Origin: Acidobacteriota bacterium
GTDB lineage: Bacteria; Acidobacteriota; Terriglobia; Terriglobales; Acidobacteriaceae
Assembly: GCA_021780095.1 (NCBI GenBank)
Contig: JAJXZK010000437.1
Coordinates: 1-24,998, forward strand
Direction of reading: 5' to 3'
Length of the DNA stretch: 24,998 bases
Shown here in pieces: positions 1 to 7,883 of the stretch. Made by a program: the position numbers and the translations under genes. Within the stretch, counting starts at the first letter, position 1, and every line of letters starts with the position of its first letter. Under the pieces are notes generated by a model. It had not been told where the DNA came from. It saw nothing but the letters and a program-made list of their open reading frames with translations, and searched no databases.

Positions 1-73
1 CGAACTAAGCTTCGCGGCATGCTCGGGAGTGTGGGTTAAAGCGTCACCGCGCCGCAGTTTATGAAAGAGGGAG

Positions 74-520
74 ATGAGTGCGTTGGAATCAGTAGCGATC
101 AGCAACGTGGGGCAGACATCGGGCTCATCGGATATCTCGTCCAGCCGGCACGCCGGAGATCTGTCCAGCGCGCCCAACTCGCCGCAGAAGGGAATTCACG
201 TCACGGATCGCGCGATCAAGAGAATTCGAGTGGCAATGGCGAAGGAAAATATCGCGCCCGATGAGGGCGGCTTGCGACTGGGCGTGCAGGGCGGCGGATG
301 TTCGGGACTCAGCTATAACATTCGCTTCGATAGTCAACCGCGTGAGCGCGATCGCGTGTACGACTACGATGGCGTACGGGTTTTCGTGGATCCAAAATCG
401 TTTATCTATCTGAACGGCATGACTCTGGACTATGAAGAAACGTTGATGCGCCAAGGCTTCAACTTTATCAATCCGAACTCTACCAAATCGTGCGGTTGCG
501 GATCTTCTTTCTCTGGCTAA
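74..520 (+). CDS. iscA: IscA-type (A-type) Fe-S cluster carrier
   Basis: The 148-residue product belongs to the HesB/IscA family, which carries nascent Fe-S clusters to apoproteins in the cytoplasm. The three family cysteines are present: C76 in GGGCSGLSY, and C140 and C142 in CGCGSSF at the C-terminus. The first 40 or so residues are a Ser-rich, low-complexity extension absent from the usual ~107-residue IscA; family similarity begins near GIHVTDRAIKRI. The start is supported by a purine-rich GAGGGAG a few bases upstream. It is followed by hscB, hscA, fdx and iscX, the classical isc order. The 73 bases before it should lie next to iscU in that order, but neither short open frame there (ending near positions 39 and 64) resembles the IscU C-terminus. 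Confidence 0.93.
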   Translation: MSALESVAISNVGQTSGSSDISSSRHAGDLSSAPNSPQKGIHVTDRAIKRIRVAMAKENIAPDEGGLRLGVQGGGCSGLSYNIRFDSQPRERDRVYDYDGVRVFVDPKSFIYLNGMTLDYEETLMRQGFNFINPNSTKSCGCGSSFSG

Positions 521-606
521 CGCCGGGCCGCCTGTTGGAAGCCTGACGCCGTGGCGCGAGAATGGCGGGCGAAGGTTCGGATCCTCAATCAGCCAAGAGA
601 GCATGC

Positions 607-1332
607 ATGACAGTCGTAGCCGAACCTCCGAAGAAATTAGCCTGCTGGTCGTGTGGCAGCGACAATGACGCAGACACGCAGTTTTGCGGCCACTGCGGCA
701 AGTTGCAGCCCTATACGCCAGCTGACTATTTTGCATTCTTCGGCCTGCAACGACGTTTCCAGTTGGATACGGCTGCGCTGGAAAAGCAGTTCTATCGATT
801 GAGCCGGAAGTTTCATCCCGACCTCTATGCGCGTGCGAGCGCGGACGAACAACGTTGGAGCCTGGAGAAAAGCTCGGTGCTGAACGACGCCTGGCGCACC
901 CTTCGTGACCCGCTTGCGCGGACCGAGTACATCTTGGGCTTGGCGGGAATTCGGCTGGAAGAGCAATCCCGCGATGCTTCGGACAGTGCGGCAGAAAGCG
1001 GAACGGCCAAGCAGCAGGTGGTTCCACCGGACCTGCTGGAAGAAGTTTTCGAATTGAACATGCAACTGGAAGAAATGCGCATGGCCAAGGCCAGCGGGTC
1101 GGATGATCCCGAAACGCGCGGGAATCTGGAAGCCGCACGAAAGAATTTCGATGCTCAGATGAAAGCGTCAGAAGAGGACCTGCATCGACTGTGGAGCGAA
1201 TGGGATGCGGCTGCTGAAGCGGATGACGGAAGTATGCAGCAAGCTGCCCAACAAAAAATGGTCGACTTGCTCAATCGTCGCAGCTACATTCGCAACCTGC
1301 TGCGCGATGTGGAAGACGCGCTGAAGAACTAA
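607..1332 (+). CDS. hscB: Co-chaperone HscB with N-terminal zinc ribbon
   Basis: This is a J-domain co-chaperone that recruits IscU to HscA and stimulates its ATPase. From M607 the protein has 241 residues. Residues 13-30 form a four-cysteine zinc ribbon (CWSC then FCGHC), followed by a J domain with HPD at 69-71, then an acidic helical C-terminal domain expected to bind IscU. Human HSCB has a comparable N-terminal tetracysteine module, whereas E. coli HscB lacks it. An in-frame ATG at 562 would add 15 residues. I prefer 607 because AAGAGAG lies 5 bases upstream and the extension has no family character. It sits 86 bases after iscA and 35 bases before hscA, so co-transcription is likely. Confidence 0.9.
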   Translation: MTVVAEPPKKLACWSCGSDNDADTQFCGHCGKLQPYTPADYFAFFGLQRRFQLDTAALEKQFYRLSRKFHPDLYARASADEQRWSLEKSSVLNDAWRTLRDPLARTEYILGLAGIRLEEQSRDASDSAAESGTAKQQVVPPDLLEEVFELNMQLEEMRMAKASGSDDPETRGNLEAARKNFDAQMKASEEDLHRLWSEWDAAAEADDGSMQQAAQQKMVDLLNRRSYIRNLLRDVEDALKN

Positions 1333-1367
1333 ATCGACAGTCTCTCAGAAAATGGAATGTACGAAGT

Positions 1368-3329
1368 ATGGCGGATGAAAGAGTTGTAGGCATCGATCTG
1401 GGTACCACGAATTCGTTGATCGCCTTTATGCAGGGCGATCAGCCGGTGGTGATCCCTGGTGAAGACGGCTCGAATCTGGTGCCTTCGGTCGTGGCTCTGT
1501 CGGCGGACGACCGTTTTGTCGTCGGTAATGCCGCTCGAAAAAACTTACTGGAGACTCCGGACCGAGCAGTGTATTCGGTGAAGCGCCTAATGGGGCGTGG
1601 GGTTGAGGATGTTCAGGACGAGCTGAAATTTTTCCCGTTTCGCCTAGCAGAAGATGTTGCCGAAGGCGAAGTGCTTCGCATCAAACTGGGCACTCGCGAA
1701 CTGACCCCGCCGGAAGTTTCCGCCTATATCCTTCGCCAGCTCAAGCAAAATGCCGAGCGCTTCTTTGGTCCCGGCATGACGGTGACCAAGGCGGTCATTA
1801 CTGTTCCGGCGTATTTCAACGACACGCAGCGCCAGGCGACTAAGGATGCGGGAAGAATTGCGGGCCTGAATGTGTTGCGCCTGGTGAACGAACCCACGGC
1901 AGCCGCGCTCGCGTACGGATTGGATCGGCAAAAAGATGGCATCGTCGCCGTGTATGACCTGGGCGGCGGCACGTTTGACATTTCGATTTTGAAATTGCAC
2001 GACGGCATTTTCGAAGTGGTCGCCACGAATGGTGACACCCACCTCGGCGGCGACGATATCGACAATCTTTTGATCTCGATTGCGCTGGATGACATCTCTG
2101 GCGACCTGGGTCTCGACGTTCGAAAAAATGGCGAAGCGATCCAGGCAATTCGCAAGTCCGTGATCGATGCCAAAATCGCGCTCAGCGCGGAGAATTCTGC
2201 CACATTGGATGTCACGTTGCCCACGGGGCAGCGCTATCAGCGCGAAATCACACGCGAACAATTCGAGCAATTGATTCGTCCGGTCGTTGAGCGCACGATT
2301 GCTCCTTGCCGCCAGGCGATTCAGGACGCAGGCATCAAAATCGAGGAAATCAGCGAAGTCGTTTTGGTAGGTGGATCGACTCGGATTCCTCTTGTGCGCA
2401 AATTGGTCGACGACGTTTTCGAGCTGGCGGCACGCGGAAAAAAACCACATGCTGAAATGAATCCGGACGAGGTTGTGGCCCTGGGAGCGGCGGTGCAGGC
2501 CAACATTCTCGCGGGAGATTCCTCGGCCACCAATGACATGTTGCTATTGGACGTGACGCCATTGTCGCTCGGCATTGAGGCGTTAGGTGGTGTCGTGGCC
2601 CGCATCATTCAACGCAATTCGACCATTCCTGCATCGGCGACGGAACATTTCACCACTGGCATCGATGGGCAGACGAACGTTGCCATCCACGTGTTGCAGG
2701 GCGAGCGCGAATTGGCGAAAGATTGTCGCTCGCTGGCGCGATTTGATCTGAAGGGAATTCCTCCCATGACGGCAGGGATGCCGCGGATTGAAGTGAAGTT
2801 TCTGATCGATGCCAACGGAATTCTTCGCGTGACGGCGCGGGAGCAACGTAGCGGCAAGCAGTCCGAAATCGAAGTGAAGCCCACCTACGGGCTGACCGAT
2901 GAGCAGGTCGAAACCATGATTCTGGATTCTTTCGATCACGCCGAGGAAGATTTTCGCGAGCGGCAATTGATCGAAGCCAAGAGCGATGCCGAGACCATCT
3001 TGATCGCCGTGGAAAAGGCACCCTCAAGTCCAGCGTGGAAGCTGTTGCAGGCCGACGAAGTGGCTCGTATCCACACGGCGCGTACGACGCTGGAAGAGGC
3101 GCGCTGCGGTAACGATTATCACGAAATTCGCAGTGCGATTGAGGCGCTGGATAAGGCGACCAGAAACTTTGCCGAGTTGCAGATGGATGTGGCGGTCGGC
3201 TCCGTGATGAAGGGTAAGACCATGGATGCCGCCGGTGATCGCATGGGCAAAGGTCCCGCCGCGCATCATCCCATGGCTCCGGCGGAGTTTGAAGCTGCAC
3301 CGAAAGAATCTGAAGTCCAAAACAAGTGA
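1368..3329 (+). CDS. hscA: Hsp70-type chaperone HscA of Fe-S assembly
   Basis: This 653-residue Hsp70 homologue is the isc-specific chaperone that, with HscB, uses ATP to drive cluster release from IscU. Hsp70 ATPase signatures are visible: [10 protein letters not shown] near the N-terminus, [14 protein letters not shown] in the middle of the ATPase domain and [13 protein letters not shown] before the substrate-binding domain. The peptide-binding beta domain ([17 protein letters not shown] onward) and a helical lid follow. The last ~45 residues are a Met/Gly/Ala/Pro-rich tail that makes it longer than the ~616-residue E. coli HscA. Assignment to HscA rather than DnaK rests mainly on position between hscB and fdx. 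Confidence 0.93.
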   Translation: MADERVVGIDLGTTNSLIAFMQGDQPVVIPGEDGSNLVPSVVALSADDRFVVGNAARKNLLETPDRAVYSVKRLMGRGVEDVQDELKFFPFRLAEDVAEGEVLRIKLGTRELTPPEVSAYILRQLKQNAERFFGPGMTVTKAVITVPAYFNDTQRQATKDAGRIAGLNVLRLVNEPTAAALAYGLDRQKDGIVAVYDLGGGTFDISILKLHDGIFEVVATNGDTHLGGDDIDNLLISIALDDISGDLGLDVRKNGEAIQAIRKSVIDAKIALSAENSATLDVTLPTGQRYQREITREQFEQLIRPVVERTIAPCRQAIQDAGIKIEEISEVVLVGGSTRIPLVRKLVDDVFELAARGKKPHAEMNPDEVVALGAAVQANILAGDSSATNDMLLLDVTPLSLGIEALGGVVARIIQRNSTIPASATEHFTTGIDGQTNVAIHVLQGERELAKDCRSLARFDLKGIPPMTAGMPRIEVKFLIDANGILRVTAREQRSGKQSEIEVKPTYGLTDEQVETMILDSFDHAEEDFRERQLIEAKSDAETILIAVEKAPSSPAWKLLQADEVARIHTARTTLEEARCGNDYHEIRSAIEALDKATRNFAELQMDVAVGSVMKGKTMDAAGDRMGKGPAAHHPMAPAEFEAAPKESEVQNK

Positions 3330-3338
3330 GAGCACGCT

Positions 3339-3800
3339 ATGGCACACACCAGCAATCCTGAAACAGAGAAGCCAATTGATCTATCCAAGCCGCCCGCAGC
3401 CGGAATGGTCCGCGTCACGTTTCTTCCGGAGCGTCGCACGGTGGAATTCGAATACGGAACCATGCCCTACGATCATCATGGCAAACCGATGTCGTTTCTC
3501 GACGTAGCGGAAAACTATGGCATCTTCCTCGATCACGCGTGCGGGGGGGCCTGCGCCTGCACTACCTGTCACCTTTGGATTAAAGAGGGCGCATCGGGAA
3601 TCAGCGAACCGGATGATGACGAGCTAGACCGCATGGAGACGGCTGCGGATGTGCAGCTCAACTCTCGTCTGGGCTGCCAGGCCATCATCACCGGGCCCGG
3701 CAGTTACGTCGTGGAGATTCCCAAGTGGAATCGCAATTACGTCTCGGAAGGAAAGCCATTGTCGCTGGTGGAAGAAAAGCCGGCGCCCACCCACCCCTGA
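3339..3800 (+). CDS. fdx: [2Fe-2S] ferredoxin of the isc operon (adrenodoxin type)
   Basis: This 153-residue cytoplasmic ferredoxin supplies electrons for cluster assembly. The ligand pattern of vertebrate/ISC-type ferredoxins is present: C68, C74 and C77 within DHACGGACACTTCHLW (C-x5-C-x2-C) and C113 in RLGCQAI. C72 is an additional, non-ligand cysteine in the loop. It is longer than the ~111-residue E. coli Fdx, with an N-terminal extension of about 22 residues and a short Pro-rich tail. The ATG is 9 bases after the hscA stop, which indicates one transcript. Confidence 0.93.
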   Translation: MAHTSNPETEKPIDLSKPPAAGMVRVTFLPERRTVEFEYGTMPYDHHGKPMSFLDVAENYGIFLDHACGGACACTTCHLWIKEGASGISEPDDDELDRMETAADVQLNSRLGCQAIITGPGSYVVEIPKWNRNYVSEGKPLSLVEEKPAPTHP

Positions 3801-3832
3801 CATAATGTTGTGAAGCCATAAGGGAGCGTGCC

Positions 3833-4048
3833 GTGCCACAGATTACCTGGAATGATGCAGAAGAGATTGGAATCCAATTGCAGGAGAAATTTCCTGACAC
3901 CGATCCATTGACGGTGCGCTTCACTGAACTGCATCGGTTTGTGACGGAGCTGCCAGGCTTCGCCGACGATCCGCAAAAGTCGAACGAGTCGAAGCTCGAA
4001 GCCATCCAGATGGCCTGGTACGAAGAGTGGAAAGACGCTTCCGTATAA
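3833..4048 (+). CDS. iscX: IscX, small acidic Fe-S assembly protein
   Basis: This 71-residue acidic protein matches the IscX (YfhJ) family, a binder of IscS and iron thought to tune cluster assembly. Family features include ITWNDAEEIG near the N-terminus, FPDTDPLTVRFTELHRFV in the centre and the C-terminal SNESKLEAIQMAWYEEW. The start is GTG, with AAGGGAG 6 bases upstream. It is the last gene of the isc block; no clear terminator hairpin follows its stop. Confidence 0.93.
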   Translation: MPQITWNDAEEIGIQLQEKFPDTDPLTVRFTELHRFVTELPGFADDPQKSNESKLEAIQMAWYEEWKDASV

Positions 4049-4090
4049 ACAGTTGATAAAAATACACATAGATGACGCGATAAAGTTCGC

Positions 4091-4107
4091 GTACACTCCA
4101 TGTACAC
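4091..4107. repeat. TGTACA inverted-repeat site, copy 1
   Basis: The 17 bases GTACACTCCATGTACAC contain TGTACA-type half sites facing each other around a 5-bp spacer. The same 17 bases with a single T/C difference recur at 24882-24898, close to the other end of the window. This copy lies 18 bases upstream of a recombinase-like reading frame. It could be a regulator or recombinase binding site; which one is not determined. Confidence 0.6.
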
Positions 4108-4125
4108 GGATGTCAGCATGTCGGC

Positions 4126-4347
4126 ATGAGCACAATACAGAAAAGCGCCTATGGTAGCGTCAAACCGTACACTCGCCACCTCGCAAGCTGTAAACATGCG
4201 GACGCAAAAAACTACAACTCCTGCCAGTGCCCGCCCAACAGGCTGCGGCAACGGAACCAACCACTTATCGGCAGATCGTCGAGTTGGCTCAACCCCAGCA
4301 ACGCGTCTGACCACTACCCCTTGGGGCTACCTGAGTCAAATGGATAA
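4126..4347 (+). pseudogene. Remnant of tyrosine recombinase/integrase N-terminus
   Basis: The frame encodes 73 residues. Its first half (SVKPYTRHLASCKHADAKN then SCQCP) resembles the N-terminus of integrases common in acidobacterial genomes, which start with an Arg-His stretch and a short Cys motif followed by a Cys-x-Cys-Pro. After CQCPPN the resemblance stops and the frame ends within 40 codons. No catalytic domain (R-H-R-Y) follows in any frame, so it is a decayed or truncated fragment. The family call rests on memory of similar proteins and is tentative. Confidence 0.4.
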
Positions 4348-4464
4348 CCAATTATTTTGATTCAGCTACACAGATGACTTGCCAATGTAGCGTGCGTCTG
4401 GATACAACGATAGTACGCTGGTAGCAATCGCCCTTCGCGGGGCGAATGATTCATGGAGACGATC

Positions 4465-4821
4465 ATGAAACGTCTGGCACTCATCCTGGCCCTTGGCAGC
4501 ATCACGGTATTTAGCGCTGCCCAAACCCGTAAACCCCAAACGCTTGCTGGCTACATCAGCGATTCAAAGTGCGGCTCCATGCACATGGATAATGGTCTTG
4601 GCTGCGTGAAGAAGTGCATCGAGGACGGGTATCTGCCGGTTTTCGTCGATGCCCAGAAGAAGGTTTGGGCGATTGAAAATCCCTATGCCGTAAAAGATTA
4701 CTATGGCTACAACGTGAAGGTAGTTGCTGAATTGGATCCGTCCGGGAAGAGCATTCATGTGGACAAGATTACGAAGACGGGCGGCGTACTGGGTGGCATG
4801 AAGGATGGCATGCCTATGTAG
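4465..4821 (+). CDS. Small secreted Cys-containing conserved hypothetical
   Basis: This 118-residue exported protein has signal peptide MKRLALILALGSITVFSAAQ. The mature part is characterised by GYISDSKCGS, a second cysteine pair (C47 and C51 in GCVKKC) and VDAQKKVWAIENPYAV. This layout occurs in many small secreted proteins of Acidobacteria; no function is known to me. The three cysteines (36, 47, 51) could bind metal or form a disulfide. An ATG exists at 4453, but 4465 has GGAGA 5 bases upstream and gives a normal signal peptide. It ends in a Gly/Met-rich tail. It has its own 400-bp upstream gap and no close operon partner. Confidence 0.75.
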   Translation: MKRLALILALGSITVFSAAQTRKPQTLAGYISDSKCGSMHMDNGLGCVKKCIEDGYLPVFVDAQKKVWAIENPYAVKDYYGYNVKVVAELDPSGKSIHVDKITKTGGVLGGMKDGMPM

Positions 4822-5099
4822 GTGGAAGCATGTCTCTACGCGTTTCAGAATCGCGCGGGAGTGAAGGCATCTAAAGACGCGTTTGGGGATTCTCCTAGCA
4901 TTAGGGCAAGCAGGAACCCCCTCTCGAAAGTCCCGGTGGCGTGCCAGTAGCGTGCGGCTTCGGAGGCTCCCAAAAATTGGTGAACCATCCGGCGGATCCG
5001 GGTGCAACCCGACGCAATTCTCCATCTGCGGTGGGACCTGGGCTTCCGGCAGCAGACGGAGCACCGCGTCGATCATCTGCCGGATACAAGGCCCTGCAC

Positions 5100-5375
5100 T
5101 GTTTCATCCAACCCTACTTGTTTCATGGTGGCCCAATCGTTATGCTACCGTCTTTGCGCGGAATCAGGTAAATCTCCGGCATACACGACAGGCAGCGCAG
5201 ATGTTCCTTGTCAGGACCGTCAAACCGGGTGATGTATTGGGTTTAAGTGCTGCAATTGCAGAAAACACACGGTGGACTTACGAAGATCCCACCGCCATAC
5301 CTCGATCACTGTCCTTCGCAAAGATGCCCTGGATCTACTTGTGTAGACCCTCGGCCATCTCTCCGTAAACTACAT
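5100..5375 (+). pseudogene. Decayed Crp/Fnr-family regulator fragment
   Basis: In the frame running through 5213-5260 the translation reads FLVRTVKPGDVLGLSAAIAEN. It matches the cyclic-nucleotide-binding domain signature of acidobacterial Crp/Fnr regulators (…PGEVLGLSA.ISG…). Shifting frame downstream gives ITVLRKDALDLL, like the end of the same domain, followed by a stop. The domain start is shortened and no helix-turn-helix is found. I read this as a frame-shifted, internally deleted remnant. Upstream, 4822-5100 shows nothing I can recognise. Confidence 0.35.
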
Positions 5376-5403
5376 ACCAACATAATTCCATAGATACTGC
5401 CAA

Positions 5404-5419
5404 TGTGACAGCCATCACG
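5404..5419. promoter_or_regulatory. Crp/Fnr-type operator upstream of usp gene
   Basis: TGTGACAGCCATCACG fits the Crp consensus TGTGA-N6-TCACA except for the last base. Its centre lies 76 bases before the universal-stress-protein start. This would suit a class II site at about -41 if transcription starts near 5453. A second, perfect copy of this motif lies at 7348-7363. Confidence 0.5.
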
Positions 5420-5487
5420 TCCAAACGTGCGCCCCGTCACATACGGACAGTGAATATCGATAGATATGATCAAATCGAGGAATTCGA

Positions 5488-6414
5488 ATGTCCAGCAGCC
5501 GAATACAGCGATGGGCCAATCCGCGCCGTATTCTTCTGGCAACCAGTCTCTCGGATTTGAAGTTTACCCTTCCAATTGCGATGCAACAGGCGCTGGCAAA
5601 CAAAGCAGAGTTGAAGATCGCACATATCTTGCCCAATCTGAACACCCTACAGATTGATCCTGTGCTGATGGCGTATTGCTCGTCTGGACGGATGCGAAAG
5701 GCCGCCGAGAATACGCTGAAGAAGGCCGTCGCAACGGTGGAGCGTGCTGGCATACGGTGTTCCTCCAGTGTAGTGGCCGGGGTAGTGGTAGAGGAAGTCA
5801 TACGGATCGCAGACAAATGGAAGGCGGACCGTCTGGTCGCCGGTTCTCAGGGGAAGGCGAAGCCCAATTTACATCTTCTCGGGTCTGTTGCGGAATCGAT
5901 TTTCCACAGCGTAGAAATCCCGGCCCTGGCGGTTGGCCCCAAATTGATCGTCAAGAAAGCGCCGTCACAAACACCTATGCGGATCGTGTTTGCCGCCTCC
6001 TTAGACCATGATTCCATGCGGATGGCAGAGTTTGCTCTCAGAGTTGCCGAAAACCATGGTGCGGACATTTCGCTCGTGCATGTGTGCCCGGAGGTTGCGG
6101 AGGGGCATCCCTCCGCGGCGCGTGTGACAGGTTACGCAAAGATCATGCTAGAGGAGTTGCTCACGATGAGAACAATCAAAAACAGCAGACCATCGTGTGA
6201 AGTTGTGCAAGGACAACCTGTAGGTGCAATTCTGGACTATGCTAAACAGCACTCCGCCGACATGATCATTCTCGGGGCTTCCGCGCACTCTGCCTTCGAT
6301 TCGCGCTTTATTCCAGGGACGGCGTATCGTGTGTTGTGTGAATCTCAGTGTCCCGTTCTTGTGCTCAAACAGGAGTCGGTTTGGGGACGGAGCGCCCTGG
6401 CTCCGCATGAATGA
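5488..6414 (+). CDS. Tandem-domain universal stress protein (UspA family)
   Basis: This 308-residue cytoplasmic protein has two UspA domains, roughly residues 8-155 and 160-302. The first carries the complete ATP-binding motif G-x2-G-x9-G-S (G119, G122, G132, S133) and is probably nucleotide-binding. In the second domain the matching segment (ILGASAHSAF…FIPGTA) has Ala in place of the second Gly, so binding there is doubtful. Such proteins are linked to hypoxia and stationary-phase survival. The start has CGAGGA 5 bases upstream. A Crp-type site at 5404-5419 suggests control by a Crp/Fnr regulator. Confidence 0.85.
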   Translation: MSSSRIQRWANPRRILLATSLSDLKFTLPIAMQQALANKAELKIAHILPNLNTLQIDPVLMAYCSSGRMRKAAENTLKKAVATVERAGIRCSSSVVAGVVVEEVIRIADKWKADRLVAGSQGKAKPNLHLLGSVAESIFHSVEIPALAVGPKLIVKKAPSQTPMRIVFAASLDHDSMRMAEFALRVAENHGADISLVHVCPEVAEGHPSAARVTGYAKIMLEELLTMRTIKNSRPSCEVVQGQPVGAILDYAKQHSADMIILGASAHSAFDSRFIPGTAYRVLCESQCPVLVLKQESVWGRSALAPHE

Positions 6415-6564
6415 TCGACATTGGATGAAGGGCAGCAACAGACAATCTGAAACGCACCTAAGAACAAACAGGGATGCGATGATGGCACCGTCTAGGTTCC
6501 TGTAGATTGGACGGCGCTAATTTCTCATGAAGACTCTTTTCGGAAAAAACGGGAGACGTTTGCA

Positions 6565-7173
6565 ATGGTAACGGGATGGAAAGTTGGCCACCGCTTTTTG
6601 CTGGGGCAGGGTATGTTCACGCTATGTGCCGGAATGGCACTTTGTTCTTTGGGTTCCTTCATGACGAATCCGAAGGTTGAGGCATCCGGTTACATCGTGG
6701 CTGTATCCCTGACAGCACTGTGTCTGCTGGGACAAGCCCTTGTTGCCGGTATCGGCATGTTGGCAAATGGTACATGGCGCCGTCGCGACCTATACATTTA
6801 CTTTTGGGTCGGAATATTTTCCGTTGTTTGCTGGCTGGTCTTTTGGCTGTACCGGTTGGCCCCTTTGGATGTACTTGTTCTGCTTGCTGGATTGTATGGT
6901 CTCTTTTGGAGCCTGTTGTATATAGGACTGACGTTTCATTTGCACGCCTCTCCCAGAAAGACGGGTGTGCTGTGTGTTCTTGCTGCGATAACATCCGTTA
7001 TCGGAATTATTCTGTCAACACAATCCAACCTTAGTGACATCAGCGCCGTGACAGCAGTTGCTTGCTATCTAACATGGATTGGAATTCAGGCTCTCTTGAC
7101 CGCTCCGTACCTGTTTCGCAATTGGGAGAATAGAACGGCAGAAGGAACGCTTTCTGTTGACCTGGGGCAATAG
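6565..7173 (+). CDS. Polytopic membrane protein, unknown function
   Basis: This 202-residue protein is dominated by about six hydrophobic segments (approximately residues 12-32, 41-63, 76-97, 102-123, 131-150 and 158-178), so it is an inner-membrane protein. Conserved-looking charged residues are few. I do not recognise the family. GGGAGA lies 8 bases before the ATG. It stands between the usp gene and the cytochrome cluster on the same strand, separated by 150 bases from usp, and may belong to the same stress or respiration region. Confidence 0.7.
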   Translation: MVTGWKVGHRFLLGQGMFTLCAGMALCSLGSFMTNPKVEASGYIVAVSLTALCLLGQALVAGIGMLANGTWRRRDLYIYFWVGIFSVVCWLVFWLYRLAPLDVLVLLAGLYGLFWSLLYIGLTFHLHASPRKTGVLCVLAAITSVIGIILSTQSNLSDISAVTAVACYLTWIGIQALLTAPYLFRNWENRTAEGTLSVDLGQ

Positions 7174-7347
7174 GGGCCAACCGGCCATGCCTGCAGGAAG
7201 CCACAGTTAATGGAAAATGAGATTCTTCATCCCCCCAATTTCGTCGTTCGCCCGTGCTGTTTTACAAAAAGCGCGCCGCAAAGGAAATCCTCCACTTCAG
7301 GATTCCCATGTCCTGGTGATGCCTATTACATAAGTCACAAGTATAGG

Positions 7348-7363
7348 TGTGATGGCCATCACA
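7348..7363. promoter_or_regulatory. Perfect palindromic Crp-type operator
   Basis: TGTGATGGCCATCACA is a 16-base perfect palindrome identical to the Crp consensus half-sites TGTGA/TCACA. It shares the GCCATCAC half with the site at 5404-5419. The nearest downstream real gene is the Cyc2-like gene at 7884, but a decayed transposase lies in between, so its present target is unclear. Apart from this site, 7174-7420 shows nothing recognisable. Confidence 0.55.
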
Positions 7364-7424
7364 TTCACGCTTGTAGTGAAAGTGATTGATTGAAGGGATA
7401 CAAGAGTCGTTGGAAAGCGTCTAA

Positions 7425-7790
7425 CGGACATGGCAATGGGCAGGCAAGAGCAGCGGGCAAGGCAGAAAGATTTGTGGATTGCACACACAGGACTGGCAGT
7501 TGCCTCCGGGGTGCCCGTTTTACCCTCGACTGCGGGAGTTACTCGATGCGGAGAAGTCCGATGCGTTTGTCAAAGTACGGTGCACGACTTTCTGCGCGGC
7601 AAGTATGGATGTGCGTTGTTGGCGCATGGCATCTATTGCCGGTGTTTTCCGGTCGAATATATATTGAAGGCTTCGGGGACAAGCGTGGGACCGCCAGTGA
7701 CGGCGGAATTTGCCGCACACGCGGCCGAATTACTCCCAAACGATACAGCCAAGGTGAGTATCCATGTCTCTCTGTGAAGTAGGCGCTCAT
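7425..7790 (+). pseudogene. Decayed N-terminal part of IS1182-type transposase
   Basis: Three frames must be joined to follow the similarity. MGRQEQRARQKDLWIAHTGL (from 7433) resembles the start of IS1182-family transposases. GCPFYPRLRELLDAE…DAFV continues it in another frame (7506-7570). YIEGFGDKRG (7657-7690) corresponds to the typical GYFEGIDSERG segment. No DDE catalytic region follows before the next gene. The fragment therefore carries frameshifts and a 3' truncation and cannot be functional. Confidence 0.55.
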
Positions 7791-7883
7791 CTGTAATGTA
7801 ACGCAGTCATGTACCAAAGAAATCCAAGGCAAGCGCTCCAGAATAAGACAAGGTAAAACACGACACGGGAGGAACTGTCAGCG

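Noticed and set aside
125..1138. Long minus-strand open frame of 337 codons
   Set aside because: It runs antisense through iscA and hscB, both recognised with motifs; the translation is Arg/Ser/Pro-rich and without family character.
1644..2450. Minus-strand frame of 268 codons
   Set aside because: Antisense to hscA, whose ATPase signatures are intact; no ribosome binding site.
4883..5368. 161-codon plus-strand frame as an intact gene
   Set aside because: Only a short central part resembles a Crp/Fnr domain, the rest is of random character and the similarity continues in another frame, so I treat it as a pseudogene fragment.
7390..7782. 130-codon frame as an intact gene
   Set aside because: The similarity to IS1182 transposases jumps between three frames, so no single frame is the gene.
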